This document shows, one piece after another, positions 25,451 to 32,493 of a DNA stretch of 32,493 bases. The notes beneath the pieces are model-generated. The model ran no database searches, was not told where the DNA came from, and saw nothing but the letters and a program-made list of their open reading frames with translations. This DNA is from Clostridia bacterium (lineage in GTDB: Bacteria > Bacillota > Clostridia > TANB77 > CAG-508). Each line of letters opens with the position of its first letter. Position 1 is the first letter of the stretch. Position numbers and translations under genes: made by a program. The stretch is from positions 1 through 32,493 of the forward strand of contig JAAVXQ010000110.1 of assembly GCA_022790685.1 (NCBI GenBank), given 5' to 3'.

Positions 25451-26380
25451 ATGCCATTAGTAACAACAAAGGAAATGTTTGAAAAGTCAATGAAAGAACA
25501 TTTTTCAATAGGAGCTTTTAATATAAACAATATGGAATTTATACAAGCGATTACAGATGCTGCTGAGGAAACTAAATCACCAGTAATTTTACAAGTTTCT
25601 TCAAGTGCAATAAAATATGCAAGAGTAAATTATTTATTAAAAATGGTGGAGGCTGCAACTGAAAGTACAACAATTCCAATAGCACTTCACTTAGATCATG
25701 GACCAGATTTTGAAACCTGTAAAATGTGTATTGACAGTGGATTTACATCAGTTATGATAGATGGTTCAAAATATGACTTTGAAGAAAATGTTGCTTTAAC
25801 AAAACAAGTTGTTGATTATGCTCATTCTAAAGGAGTTGTAGTAGAAGCTGAACTTGGAAAATTAGCAGGAGTAGAAGATGATGTTAATGTAGCAGATTCT
25901 GATGCAAAATATACAGATCCAGAACAAGCTTATGAATTTGTTCAAAGAACAGGATGCGATTCTTTAGCTATAGCTATAGGAACAAGTCATGGAGCATATA
26001 AATTTAAAGGTGACGCTAAATTAAGATTTGATATTCTTCAAAAAATAAAAGAAAAATTACCAAATACACCAATAGTACTTCATGGAGCTTCTTCTGTAAT
26101 ACCAGAACTTGTTGAAATGTGTAACAACAATGGAGGAAACATACCAGGAGCAAAAGGTTGCCCAGATGAAATGCTTAAACAAGCTGGAGAATATGGTGTT
26201 TCAAAAATAAATGTAGATACAGACTTAAGACTTGCAATGACTGCACAAATTAGAAAAGTATTTAATGAGGATCCATCAGTATTTGATCCAAGAAAATATT
26301 TAGGAGCAGCAAGAGATGAAATAAAGAAAACAGTTGCTCATAAAATGAAGAATGTATTCTGCTCAGGTGGAAAAGCATAG
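25451..26380 (+). CDS. fba: Class II fructose-1,6-bisphosphate aldolase
   Basis: Zinc-dependent glycolytic enzyme that cleaves fructose-1,6-bisphosphate to DHAP and glyceraldehyde-3-phosphate. Class II signatures: FSIGAFNINNMEF near the N-terminus, HLDHG with D82 (catalytic) and H83 (zinc), EAELGKLAGVED, GTSHGAYKF with a zinc histidine, LHGASSV, and the phosphate-binding NVDTDLRLA. The 309-aa length is typical. AAAGGAGG precedes the ATG. Tagatose-bisphosphate aldolase is the nearest alternative within the family, but the context and motifs fit Fba. It is monocistronic with a consensus promoter and a strong terminator. Confidence 0.95.
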   Translation: MPLVTTKEMFEKSMKEHFSIGAFNINNMEFIQAITDAAEETKSPVILQVSSSAIKYARVNYLLKMVEAATESTTIPIALHLDHGPDFETCKMCIDSGFTSVMIDGSKYDFEENVALTKQVVDYAHSKGVVVEAELGKLAGVEDDVNVADSDAKYTDPEQAYEFVQRTGCDSLAIAIGTSHGAYKFKGDAKLRFDILQKIKEKLPNTPIVLHGASSVIPELVEMCNNNGGNIPGAKGCPDEMLKQAGEYGVSKINVDTDLRLAMTAQIRKVFNEDPSVFDPRKYLGAARDEIKKTVAHKMKNVFCSGGKA

Positions 26381-26402
26381 AAACTAATTTAGGAAAGAAA
26401 AT

Positions 26403-26435
26403 AAAAAAGGAACTATCTTAAGTAGTTCCTTTTTT
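26403..26435. terminator. Bidirectional terminator between fba and smpB
   Basis: AAAAAAGGAACTA (26403-26415) pairs with TAGTTCCTTTTTT (26423-26435), 13 bp. T runs occur on the outgoing side of both strands, so it can stop transcripts of both convergent genes. Confidence 0.9.
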
Positions 26436-26451
26436 GTGCTATAGGAATTAT

Positions 26452-26487
26452 AAAAGAGTCCTTAAGTTAATTTTTTAGGGCTCTTTT
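26452..26487 (-). terminator. smpB terminator overlapping its 3' end
   Basis: On the minus strand AGCCCT-type bases at 26487-26477 pair with 26462-26452 (11 bp with one G-U), ending in CTCTTTT. The first arm lies inside the last codons of smpB. Confidence 0.6.
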
Positions 26488-26910
26488 AATTTTCATTTCT
26501 GCATCTTTTTTTGCCATATCTTCACGTTTATCATATAGTTTTTTACCTTTACCTATACCAACTTCTATTTTAACTTTATTTCCCTTCATATACATACTAA
26601 TAGGAACTAAAGATATTCCTTTTTGTTTTATCATACCATAAAGTTTATCTATTTCTCGTTTGTTAAGAAGTAGTTTTCTAGTTCTTAAGGGATCTTTATT
26701 AAATATATTTCCAAATTCATAAGGACTTATATGCATTCCATATATAAATACTTCACCATTTTTTATATTTACATAGGTATCTTTTAAATTTACTTTTCCA
26801 TTACGAATGGATTTTATTTCTGTACCTGTAAGTACAATTCCAGCCTCTAAAGTATTTTCAATAGCATAATTATGTCTTGCAGTAGGATTTTTTGCAATTA
26901 ATTTTTCCAT
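26467..26910 (-). CDS. smpB: SsrA-binding protein SmpB
   Basis: Binds tmRNA and carries it to stalled ribosomes for trans-translation. The 147-aa length and motifs are classic: ARHNYAIENTLEAGIVLTGT, EIKSIRNGKVNLKDTYV, the HISPYEFGN segment, LLLNKREIDKL and the basic C-terminal tail YDKREDMAKKDAEMKIKRAL, which inserts in the decoding centre. The RBS AAAGG precedes the ATG on the minus strand. It is the only complete minus-strand gene here and is convergent with fba. No tmRNA gene (ssrA) is visible in the adjoining sequence. Ribosome rescue would matter in a cell that pauses at CGG, but that link is speculative. Confidence 0.97.
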   Translation of the reverse strand: MEKLIAKNPTARHNYAIENTLEAGIVLTGTEIKSIRNGKVNLKDTYVNIKNGEVFIYGMHISPYEFGNIFNKDPLRTRKLLLNKREIDKLYGMIKQKGISLVPISMYMKGNKVKIEVGIGKGKKLYDKREDMAKKDAEMKIKRALKN

Positions 26911-26943
26911 AAGAAAAACCTTTCTATTTATAATTTATATTTA

Positions 26944-26972
26944 AATATATCATATTAGTATAGAATAATCAA
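26944..26972 (-). promoter_or_regulatory. smpB promoter (minus strand)
   Basis: Read on the minus strand: TTGATT (26972-26967), 17-base spacer, TATATT (26949-26944). Confidence 0.65.
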
Positions 26973-26997
26973 GGTTAAGCCTGTCTTTTAAAAAATC

Positions 26998-27026
26998 TTG
27001 ATTTTTTTTATAAAAAGTAATATTAT
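26998..27026 (+). promoter_or_regulatory. Promoter of the ABC exporter operon
   Basis: TTGATT (26998-27003), 17-base spacer, TATTAT (27021-27026), divergent from the smpB promoter. Confidence 0.6.
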
Positions 27027-27055
27027 GTTTAGGTATAAAAAGGGAGGGAATTTTT

Positions 27056-27787
27056 ATGTTAGAGGTAAAAAATCTTACAAAGAAATTTGGAGAAAAGACA
27101 GCTCTAGACAATATTTCTTTTAAAGTTGAAAATGGAAAGATTTTTGGTTTAGTAGGAAGAAATGGAGCTGGAAAATCAACAACTTTTCGAATAATTTTAA
27201 AAATATTAGAGCAAACTGCAGGTGAAATAAAATATGATGGAAAAGATATAACTTCAGAAGTACTGGATAAAATAGGATATTTGCCAGAAGAGGGCAGTTT
27301 AATACCTACATATACAGTAGCAGAACTTTGCGAATATTATGGTGCACTTAAACTTATGAAACCAGAAGAAATTAAGAATAATCTTATAATGTGGCTAGAA
27401 GAATTCAATATTATGGAATATATGAATAAAAAGGTTAAAGATTTATCAAAGGGAAATAGACAAAAAATACAGTTTATAGTTTCTGTACTTCATAATCCAG
27501 AATTTTTAATATTAGATGAACCATTTTCTGGTTTAGATCCAATAAGTACAGAAGAATTAAAAAATGCAATATTAAAATTAAAAAAGGAAAATAAGACAAT
27601 AATATTCTCATCTCACAGAATGGACCATGTGGAAATACTTTGTGAAAATTTATTAATATTAGATAAAGGAAAGGTATTACTTCAAGGGAACTTACAAGAG
27701 ATTTTAGAAACATATGAAATAAAGGGTAAGAAAAATAATAGCTTAAATGATATATTTATAGATAAGGTGGGAAAAGAATATGAATAG
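27056..27787 (+). CDS. ABC transporter ATP-binding protein (NatA/YhaQ-like)
   Basis: The cytoplasmic ATPase of an export-type ABC transporter. Walker A is GLVGRNGAGKSTTFR, the signature motif is LSKGNRQKIQF (family LSxG), Walker B is FLILDEPFSGLD and the switch histidine is in IIFSSHRMDHVE. The 243-aa length and the C-terminal segment (ILDKGKVLLQGNLQEILETY) resemble the NatA/YhaQ group, which pairs with NatB-type permeases. The gene overlaps the next by 8 bases (ATG 27780 within the end of this gene), so the two are translationally coupled and should form one transporter. The substrate is not evident. GGGAGGGAA is the RBS. Confidence 0.92.
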   Translation: MLEVKNLTKKFGEKTALDNISFKVENGKIFGLVGRNGAGKSTTFRIILKILEQTAGEIKYDGKDITSEVLDKIGYLPEEGSLIPTYTVAELCEYYGALKLMKPEEIKNNLIMWLEEFNIMEYMNKKVKDLSKGNRQKIQFIVSVLHNPEFLILDEPFSGLDPISTEELKNAILKLKKENKTIIFSSHRMDHVEILCENLLILDKGKVLLQGNLQEILETYEIKGKKNNSLNDIFIDKVGKEYE

Positions 27788-30009
27788 TAGAAAAGTAAAG
27801 GAAATTGTAAAATTTTCTATACATAAAAATTTACAAAGTAAATGGTTTATTATACTAAATGTATTAATACTAATTTCAACAATAATTATGACTAATATGA
27901 AAAATATAGATACTTTACTAAAAAATAATAATATAAATTTATTTAATGATAATATAATTCTTGAAATTATAGATACTGAAAAAATTGCAATAGAAGAACT
28001 AAAGAAAGAGTTTAAAGAAGATGAAAACATTGAAATAAAGGAAGTAGATACAAATAATTATACAAAAGAAAATATAACTGATGAAATAATTGTAATAGAA
28101 ATTAATAAATCTAATGAAGATATAATTAAAGCTACAATTACTTCAAAAGAAGGAATTTCAGGCGATATTTCAAGTAGAATAGATAAAATCTTAAAAGAAG
28201 TAAGAAGTAATGAGTTTGCGAAATTATTTAATGTAGATAATAGAATGCTTGATAAATTAAATGAAGAAATTAAAATAGAAAGAAAAATGCTTTTAGTAGA
28301 AGCAGATAATTACGAAACAAAACAAATGATAAAAACTATTAGTACACTTTTAATTTATGTCGTATCAATATTTATATTTACAAAAATTGCAAATGAAATT
28401 GCCCAAGAAAAAGTTTCAAAATCTATAGAATATATTTTAACAAGTGTTACAGAAAAGGAATATTTGTTAGCCAAAATAATAAGTATAATATCTGTTGTAT
28501 TGCTTCAAGGAATATATTTCTTTATATATTATGTTATAGGAAATGCTATAAATAATTTAATTGCAATAAATGTAATATCTGAGGAAGCATCAGGTGTAGA
28601 TTTATTTGGAGTTTTTGAAAATATTGATTTAGAGATTGTATTTTATTTAGTGGTAGTATTTGTTTATGGATTATTAACACTTATACTTATGAGTATAATT
28701 CAAGCAGCTCTTTCTTCTAAAACAACAAATATGTCAGAAGCTGGAAATACCACTACCTTTTTAATGACAGTAACCATTCTTATGTATTTTATAACACTTA
28801 TGCTTATAACTCCATACACAAATATGAATTGGTTTATATATCTAATTTCATGTATACCACTTGCATCGAATTATTTTATACCAGCTATACTTATAATAGG
28901 ACAAGCAACAACTCTGCAAATTGTAATATCATTAGGATTACTTATAATATCAGTACCAGTATCTTTTAAGATATGTTCAAAAATATTTAAAAATGGTGTT
29001 TTAGATTATAAACCAAATCAAAAAATAAAAAATAAAAAAGGCAAAAAAGAAAGAACTTTAATAGAGGAACAGGAACATAAATTTTTAATACAAAAATATA
29101 AAAAGTTTTCTTTTGTTATTCGGTATGGCACTTATTATTTGGATTGTTTGTCAAAATTTAGTTAGCATTATAGCAGGAGTGCTAATTGTTCCGATATTTA
29201 AAGATATATTAACAGAATCTGAATTTAACTTAATAACAATGATAATAACGATGTTATCAGGGTTATTACTAGGAAGCTTATTCATTTTTTCATATACTAA
29301 TAAAAATGAAAAAATTGCAAAAAAGAAACTATCATTACTAAAAAAGATTGAAATAATTTTTATGGGTATCTTTTTAATAGGAATAGTTCAGATAACACTT
29401 CCATACTTATATGAATTATTTAATTTAGAATATTTAGTAGGTGATATGATTCCATATAAAGCACAAGAAAATATATTTACAGATATATTATTAGTTATAT
29501 GTATAAGTATAATACCAGGAATATTTGAAGAATTATTTTTCAGAAAAGCTATTATGGATTATTCAAATAAAATAGGAAAAGTTTTCGCAGTAATACTTTC
29601 CTCAATAATATTTTCAACTGTTCATATGAATCTAGCACAAAGTATGTTTGCACTAGAGATGGGGATAATATTTGGAATTATATATGCAGTTACAGGGGAT
29701 ATAGTGTTAACTATGATATTACACTTATTAAATAATGGATATTCAGCAATATGTAGTATATTTATGTATAACTCATCAGCAATAGATATTATAATGAAAA
29801 TAGCATTACTTTTCGTTATAATTGGAGCATTAGTAGTAATAAAAAATATTTACATTAATAGAGAAAAAATAAAAAATATAAATCTAAAGAAAATAAATAA
29901 GTTAAATTTATCAGAATATAAATACTTATTTTGCGATTACACATTTTTATTATCAACAGGAGTAATAATTATATTATTTGCATTAACAGAAAAAATGCTA
30001 GTTTTATAA
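27780..30009 (+). CDS. ABC-2 permease fused to CPBP intramembrane protease domain through a +1 shift at CGG
   Basis: A 742-aa product if C29121 is skipped. Residues 1-447 are a NatB/YhaP-like ABC-2 permease: a first membrane helix (WFIILNVLILISTIIM), an extracytoplasmic domain (about 40-185), then helices such as TISTLLIYVVSIFIFTKIA. Codon 448 is CGG (29121-29123). The unshifted frame ends 13 codons later at TAG 29163-29165. The shifted frame continues as GMALIIWIVCQNLVSII for 295 residues with a CPBP (Abi) domain: E583-E584...R588 (EELFFR), F611...H615 (FSTVH) and H648...N652 (HLLNN). Permease-CPBP fusions are known in Firmicutes, which supports one polypeptide. Termination at the site would yield a permease-only form. 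The substrate is unknown. Confidence 0.85.
29121..29124 (+). other. +1 frameshift site, CGGT (permease-CPBP junction)
   Basis: GTT ATT is followed by CGG. Skipping C gives GGT ATG GCA CTT and a continuous membrane helix. This is the only site with T after CGG; the shifted codon is still glycine. No homopolymer is involved. Confidence 0.8.
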
Positions 30010-30096
30010 AAGAAATATTTAAAAAAATGTATCTTTTTGTAAAATTATATGATAGAATAATGCCATTAATAGAATTATAATAGGAGGTCAGAAAAT

Positions 30097-30396
30097 ATGG
30101 AATTAAAAAGATGTGCACGTTGTGGTAAATTTTATGCATCAGAAGTAGATGTATGCCATGATTGCGAGAGAAAAGATTTAGCAGATTTAAGTAAATTAAA
30201 GGGATTTTTTGCAGATGAATATGCCAGTGGAGTTACTAAAGTAGAGATTTCAGCTTCTACAGGAATAAGTGCAAAAAACTTAGATAGATATTTAGGTTAT
30301 GAGGAATTTAGTGGAATATATATTCCAGAAAGTAGTGCAGGTAGCTTAAATGGAATATTGACCTCAAATGATGACGAAACAAAAATAAGCTTATAA
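30097..30396 (+). CDS. Small zinc-ribbon and helix-turn-helix protein (YvyF/TIGR03826-like)
   Basis: A 99-aa protein with two CxxC pairs at the N-terminus (CARCGKFY and CHDCERKD), forming a zinc ribbon. A helix-turn-helix-like segment follows, KVEISASTGISAKNLDRYLG. This layout resembles the small flagellar-operon protein YvyF/TIGR03826, but no flagellar gene is near and the match is by eye. It could be a regulator. It lies 16 bases upstream of tyrS with no terminator between, so both should share a transcript. The start follows TAGGAGGTCAG. Confidence 0.65.
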   Translation: MELKRCARCGKFYASEVDVCHDCERKDLADLSKLKGFFADEYASGVTKVEISASTGISAKNLDRYLGYEEFSGIYIPESSAGSLNGILTSNDDETKISL

Positions 30397-30412
30397 TTTA
30401 GGGGGAAATATA

Positions 30413-31627
30413 ATGACAGATATTATTACAGAACTTGAAAGTAGAGGATATATAGAACAATTAACACATGAAAAAGAAATGAGAGAATTATTTCAAAAAG
30501 AAAGTGTTAGATTTTATATAGGAATAGATCCAACAGCAGATAGTATGCATATTGGTCATTTTGTAGCATTAATGGTAGCTTCAAGACTTCAAAAAGCAGG
30601 TCATAGACCTATTATTTTAATGGGTGGAGGAACTGCGGCTATAGGAGATCCATCAGGAAGAACTGATATGAGACAAATGCTTACAAGAGAACAACTAGAT
30701 CAAAATGTTAGTGCTATAAAGAAACAAGCAGAAAGATTTGTTTCTTTTGAAGGAGAAAATGCTGCTATTATTGTAAACAATAAAGATTGGTTATTAGACT
30801 TAAATTATATTGATTTTATGAGAGATATAGGAAGCAAATTTACTATAAGTAGAATGTTAGCACAAGAATGTTATAAAACAAGATTAGAAACAGGGCTTAC
30901 ATTTTTTGAAATGGGATACTTGCTTCTTCAAAGTTATGATTTTTTATATTTACATGATAAATATGATTGCAAAATGCAAATAGGTGGAAATGATCAGTGG
31001 TCTAATATCATAGGTGGAGTTGAATTAATAAGAAAAATAGGAACAGAAGATTCTTATGGATTAACTTTTAAACTTCTTACAACAGCTGAAGGAAAGAAAA
31101 TGGGAAAAACTGCAAAAGGAGCCTTATGGTTAAATCCAGAAAGAACATCACCATATGAATTTTATCAATATTGGAGAAATATTGGAGATACAGAGGTAAG
31201 AAAAGTACTTAGTCTTTTAACTTTCTTACCAATGGAAGAAGTAGATAGATTATCATCATTAAAAGATGAAAAAATTAATGAAGCTAAAAAAATAGCTGCA
31301 TATGAAATAACAAAATTAATTCATGGAGAAGAAGAAGCTAAAAAAGCAGAAGAAGCTGCCGAAGCTTTATTTGGAAATGGTGGAAATATTCAAAATATGC
31401 CATCTACAAAACTTGAAAATATAAATATATCTATTTTAGATGCAATTGTTATGACAGGAATAGCTCCTTCAAAGGGACAAGCTAAGATATTAATATCACA
31501 AGGTGGAATAACTTTAAATGATAATAAAATTGATGATATAACATATGTCTTAGCAGAAGAGGATTTTAAAGAGGGATATGCTATTTTAAAAAAAGGAAAA
31601 AAAGTATTTCACAAGTTGGAAAAATAA
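30413..31627 (+). CDS. tyrS: Tyrosyl-tRNA synthetase
   Basis: Charges tRNA-Tyr. The class I HIGH motif is at residues 46-49 (SMHIGHFVALM). The KMSKS loop is KMGKT at 229-233, followed by KGALWLNPERTSPYEFYQYW. Tyrosine-site features FYIGIDPTADS and QSYDFLYLHDKYDCKMQIGG are present. The C-terminal S4 RNA-binding domain (SILDAIVMTGIAPSKGQAK, IRV-like ITLND) completes the normal 404-aa length. The start follows GGGGGAAATATA. There is no room for a T-box leader in front of it, because it is cotranscribed with the zinc-ribbon gene 16 bases upstream. Confidence 0.96.
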   Translation: MTDIITELESRGYIEQLTHEKEMRELFQKESVRFYIGIDPTADSMHIGHFVALMVASRLQKAGHRPIILMGGGTAAIGDPSGRTDMRQMLTREQLDQNVSAIKKQAERFVSFEGENAAIIVNNKDWLLDLNYIDFMRDIGSKFTISRMLAQECYKTRLETGLTFFEMGYLLLQSYDFLYLHDKYDCKMQIGGNDQWSNIIGGVELIRKIGTEDSYGLTFKLLTTAEGKKMGKTAKGALWLNPERTSPYEFYQYWRNIGDTEVRKVLSLLTFLPMEEVDRLSSLKDEKINEAKKIAAYEITKLIHGEEEAKKAEEAAEALFGNGGNIQNMPSTKLENINISILDAIVMTGIAPSKGQAKILISQGGITLNDNKIDDITYVLAEEDFKEGYAILKKGKKVFHKLEK

Positions 31628-31647
31628 ATTTAAAAATTTAAATATCT

Positions 31648-31676
31648 GGAAAAGAGAAATTCTCTTTTCCAATTTT
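31648..31676 (+). terminator. tyrS terminator
   Basis: GGAAAAGAGAA (31648-31658) pairs with TTCTCTTTTCC (31660-31670), nearly a full palindrome, followed by AA and four T. Confidence 0.8.
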
Positions 31677-31713
31677 ATTATTTAAGAAGAGATAACATGT
31701 AGGAGAATAGTTT

Positions 31714-32433
31714 ATGAAAAAATATTCTATAGTAATATTTGATTTAGATGATACTTTAAGTAATGAAAGAAAAAATATAATGTATGCATTTGAGTGTATG
31801 AAAAAATATAGAAATGAAAGTTTTTCAGAAGAGGAATTTTTAAAATTTAATAAAATAGACAAAAAATTTTGGAAAGATAGATCAGAAGGAAAAATATATG
31901 AACCAGATAACTTTGGTAGTTTAGAAGAAAAAATATTATGGATAAGAGCTCAAAGATTTTTGATATACTATGATAATAAAATTTCATTAGAAGAAGCTAA
32001 AAAGCTAAATAATATATATTTAGAAGGTTTAAAAGAAGTAGTAGAGGGAATGGAGGGAGCAAAAGAAGTAGTAGAATATTTATATAATAAAAATTATAAA
32101 CTAGTAGTTGCAACAAATGGACCATTACTTGCAGTTAAATCTAAACTTAATAAAATAGGAATAGATGAGTATATATCTACTATATTTTCTTCAGAAGAAT
32201 GTGGATCTATGAAACCTAGAAAAGAATTTTTTGATAATTTACTGGTTAAAATAGGTAGTAATAAAAAAGATGAAATGATAATAATTGGTGATGAACTTTT
32301 AAAAGACGTAAAAGGTGGAATTATTAATAATATAGATACCTGCTGGTTTAATTTTAGAGAGGAAGAAAATTTGGAAGAATATATACCTACATATGAAATT
32401 AAAAAACTTATAGAAATTAAGAACATATTATAA
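31714..32433 (+). CDS. HAD-superfamily hydrolase (YjjG-like 5'-nucleotidase)
   Basis: A HAD phosphatase of 239 aa. Motif I is IVIFDLDDTLSNERKN with the nucleophile and acid/base aspartates. Motif II is VVATNGP. The conserved lysine is in GSMKPRKEFF. Motif IV is IIIGDELLKDVKGG. The DLDDTL start, the helical cap between motifs I and II and the length resemble the YjjG/YfnB pyrimidine-nucleotidase group. Substrate is not decided by sequence; phosphoglycolate phosphatase-like activity is an alternative. The start follows TAGGAGAATAG. No partner gene lies beside it within the window. Confidence 0.85.
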   Translation: MKKYSIVIFDLDDTLSNERKNIMYAFECMKKYRNESFSEEEFLKFNKIDKKFWKDRSEGKIYEPDNFGSLEEKILWIRAQRFLIYYDNKISLEEAKKLNNIYLEGLKEVVEGMEGAKEVVEYLYNKNYKLVVATNGPLLAVKSKLNKIGIDEYISTIFSSEECGSMKPRKEFFDNLLVKIGSNKKDEMIIIGDELLKDVKGGIINNIDTCWFNFREEENLEEYIPTYEIKKLIEIKNIL

Positions 32434-32451
32434 ATATATTAAATTAATAAG

Positions 32452-32483
32452 CAATAAAGAGAGAAGGAATTCTCTCTTTATTG
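32452..32483 (+). terminator. Hairpin after the HAD gene
   Basis: CAATAAAGAGAGAA (32452-32465) pairs perfectly with TTCTCTCTTTATTG (32470-32483), 14 bp, capped by GGAA. Only a weak T-containing stretch follows before the window ends. Confidence 0.65.
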
Positions 32484-32493
32484 TGTATTACTA

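Overview
The window comes from a very AT-rich Firmicute, most likely a gut-type member of the Clostridia. The signs are an A-type-like RNase P RNA, strong Shine-Dalgarno sites, sigma-A promoters with 17-base spacers, sporulation-lineage genes (spoIIM, sigH), RNase Y, and a gene order endoQ(yqxK)-spoIIM-xerD that resembles the Bacillus yqxK-spoIIM-xerD neighbourhood. The exact taxon cannot be fixed from the sequence alone. All complete genes except smpB lie on the + strand. I see no insertion sequence, prophage or CRISPR array.

Layout. 1-2.3 kb: a cut-off membrane protein on the minus strand, the uracil permease uraA with a hairpin-rich leader, and rnpB with its own promoter and terminator. 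2.4-6.2 kb: an unrecognised (possibly degenerate HD) protein, the deaminated-base endonuclease EndoQ, SpoIIM and XerD. 6.5-10.3 kb: RNase Y, SigH behind a perfect consensus promoter, tRNA-Thr(GGT) and ychF. 10.4-13.7 kb: a small LPKAG surface protein and a Wzz/CpsD-type tyrosine-kinase-like protein with a long charged tail. 13.9-21.4 kb: a probable long operon of glmM, an unknown acidic protein, metG, tmk, a nadD-like gene, a WG-repeat membrane protein and a DUF1540 mini-protein. 21.7-25.3 kb: two tandem pilin-like proteins with von Willebrand A domains. 25.4-32.5 kb: fba, smpB (minus), an ABC exporter whose permease is joined to a CPBP protease domain, a zinc-ribbon/HTH protein with tyrS, and a HAD phosphatase.

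The most striking observation is in the reading frames. Five genes (the unknown gene after rnpB, spoIIM, tmk, the first vWA pilin and the ABC permease-CPBP gene) are each split by one extra base. In all five the extra base is the C of an in-frame CGG codon. Skipping that C makes the ribosome read GGN (Gly) and restores a full-length, family-typical protein. I scanned every gene for CGG: these five are the only CGG codons in frame in the window. CGA, CGT, AGA and AGG are all used normally as arginine. This looks like a genetic-code-level system in which CGG has no cognate arginine tRNA and acts as a +1 frameshift signal (or CGGN is read as a four-base glycine codon), rather than five independent pseudogenes. 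One affected gene is thymidylate kinase, interrupted inside its P-loop.

The other genes work together in ordinary ways: RNA processing (RNase P, RNase Y, SmpB), translation (MetRS, TyrRS, YchF, tRNA-Thr), cell envelope precursors (GlmM), DNA maintenance (EndoQ, XerD, Tmk), glycolysis (Fba) and surface structures (pilin-like vWA proteins, LPKAG protein, BY-kinase-like protein).
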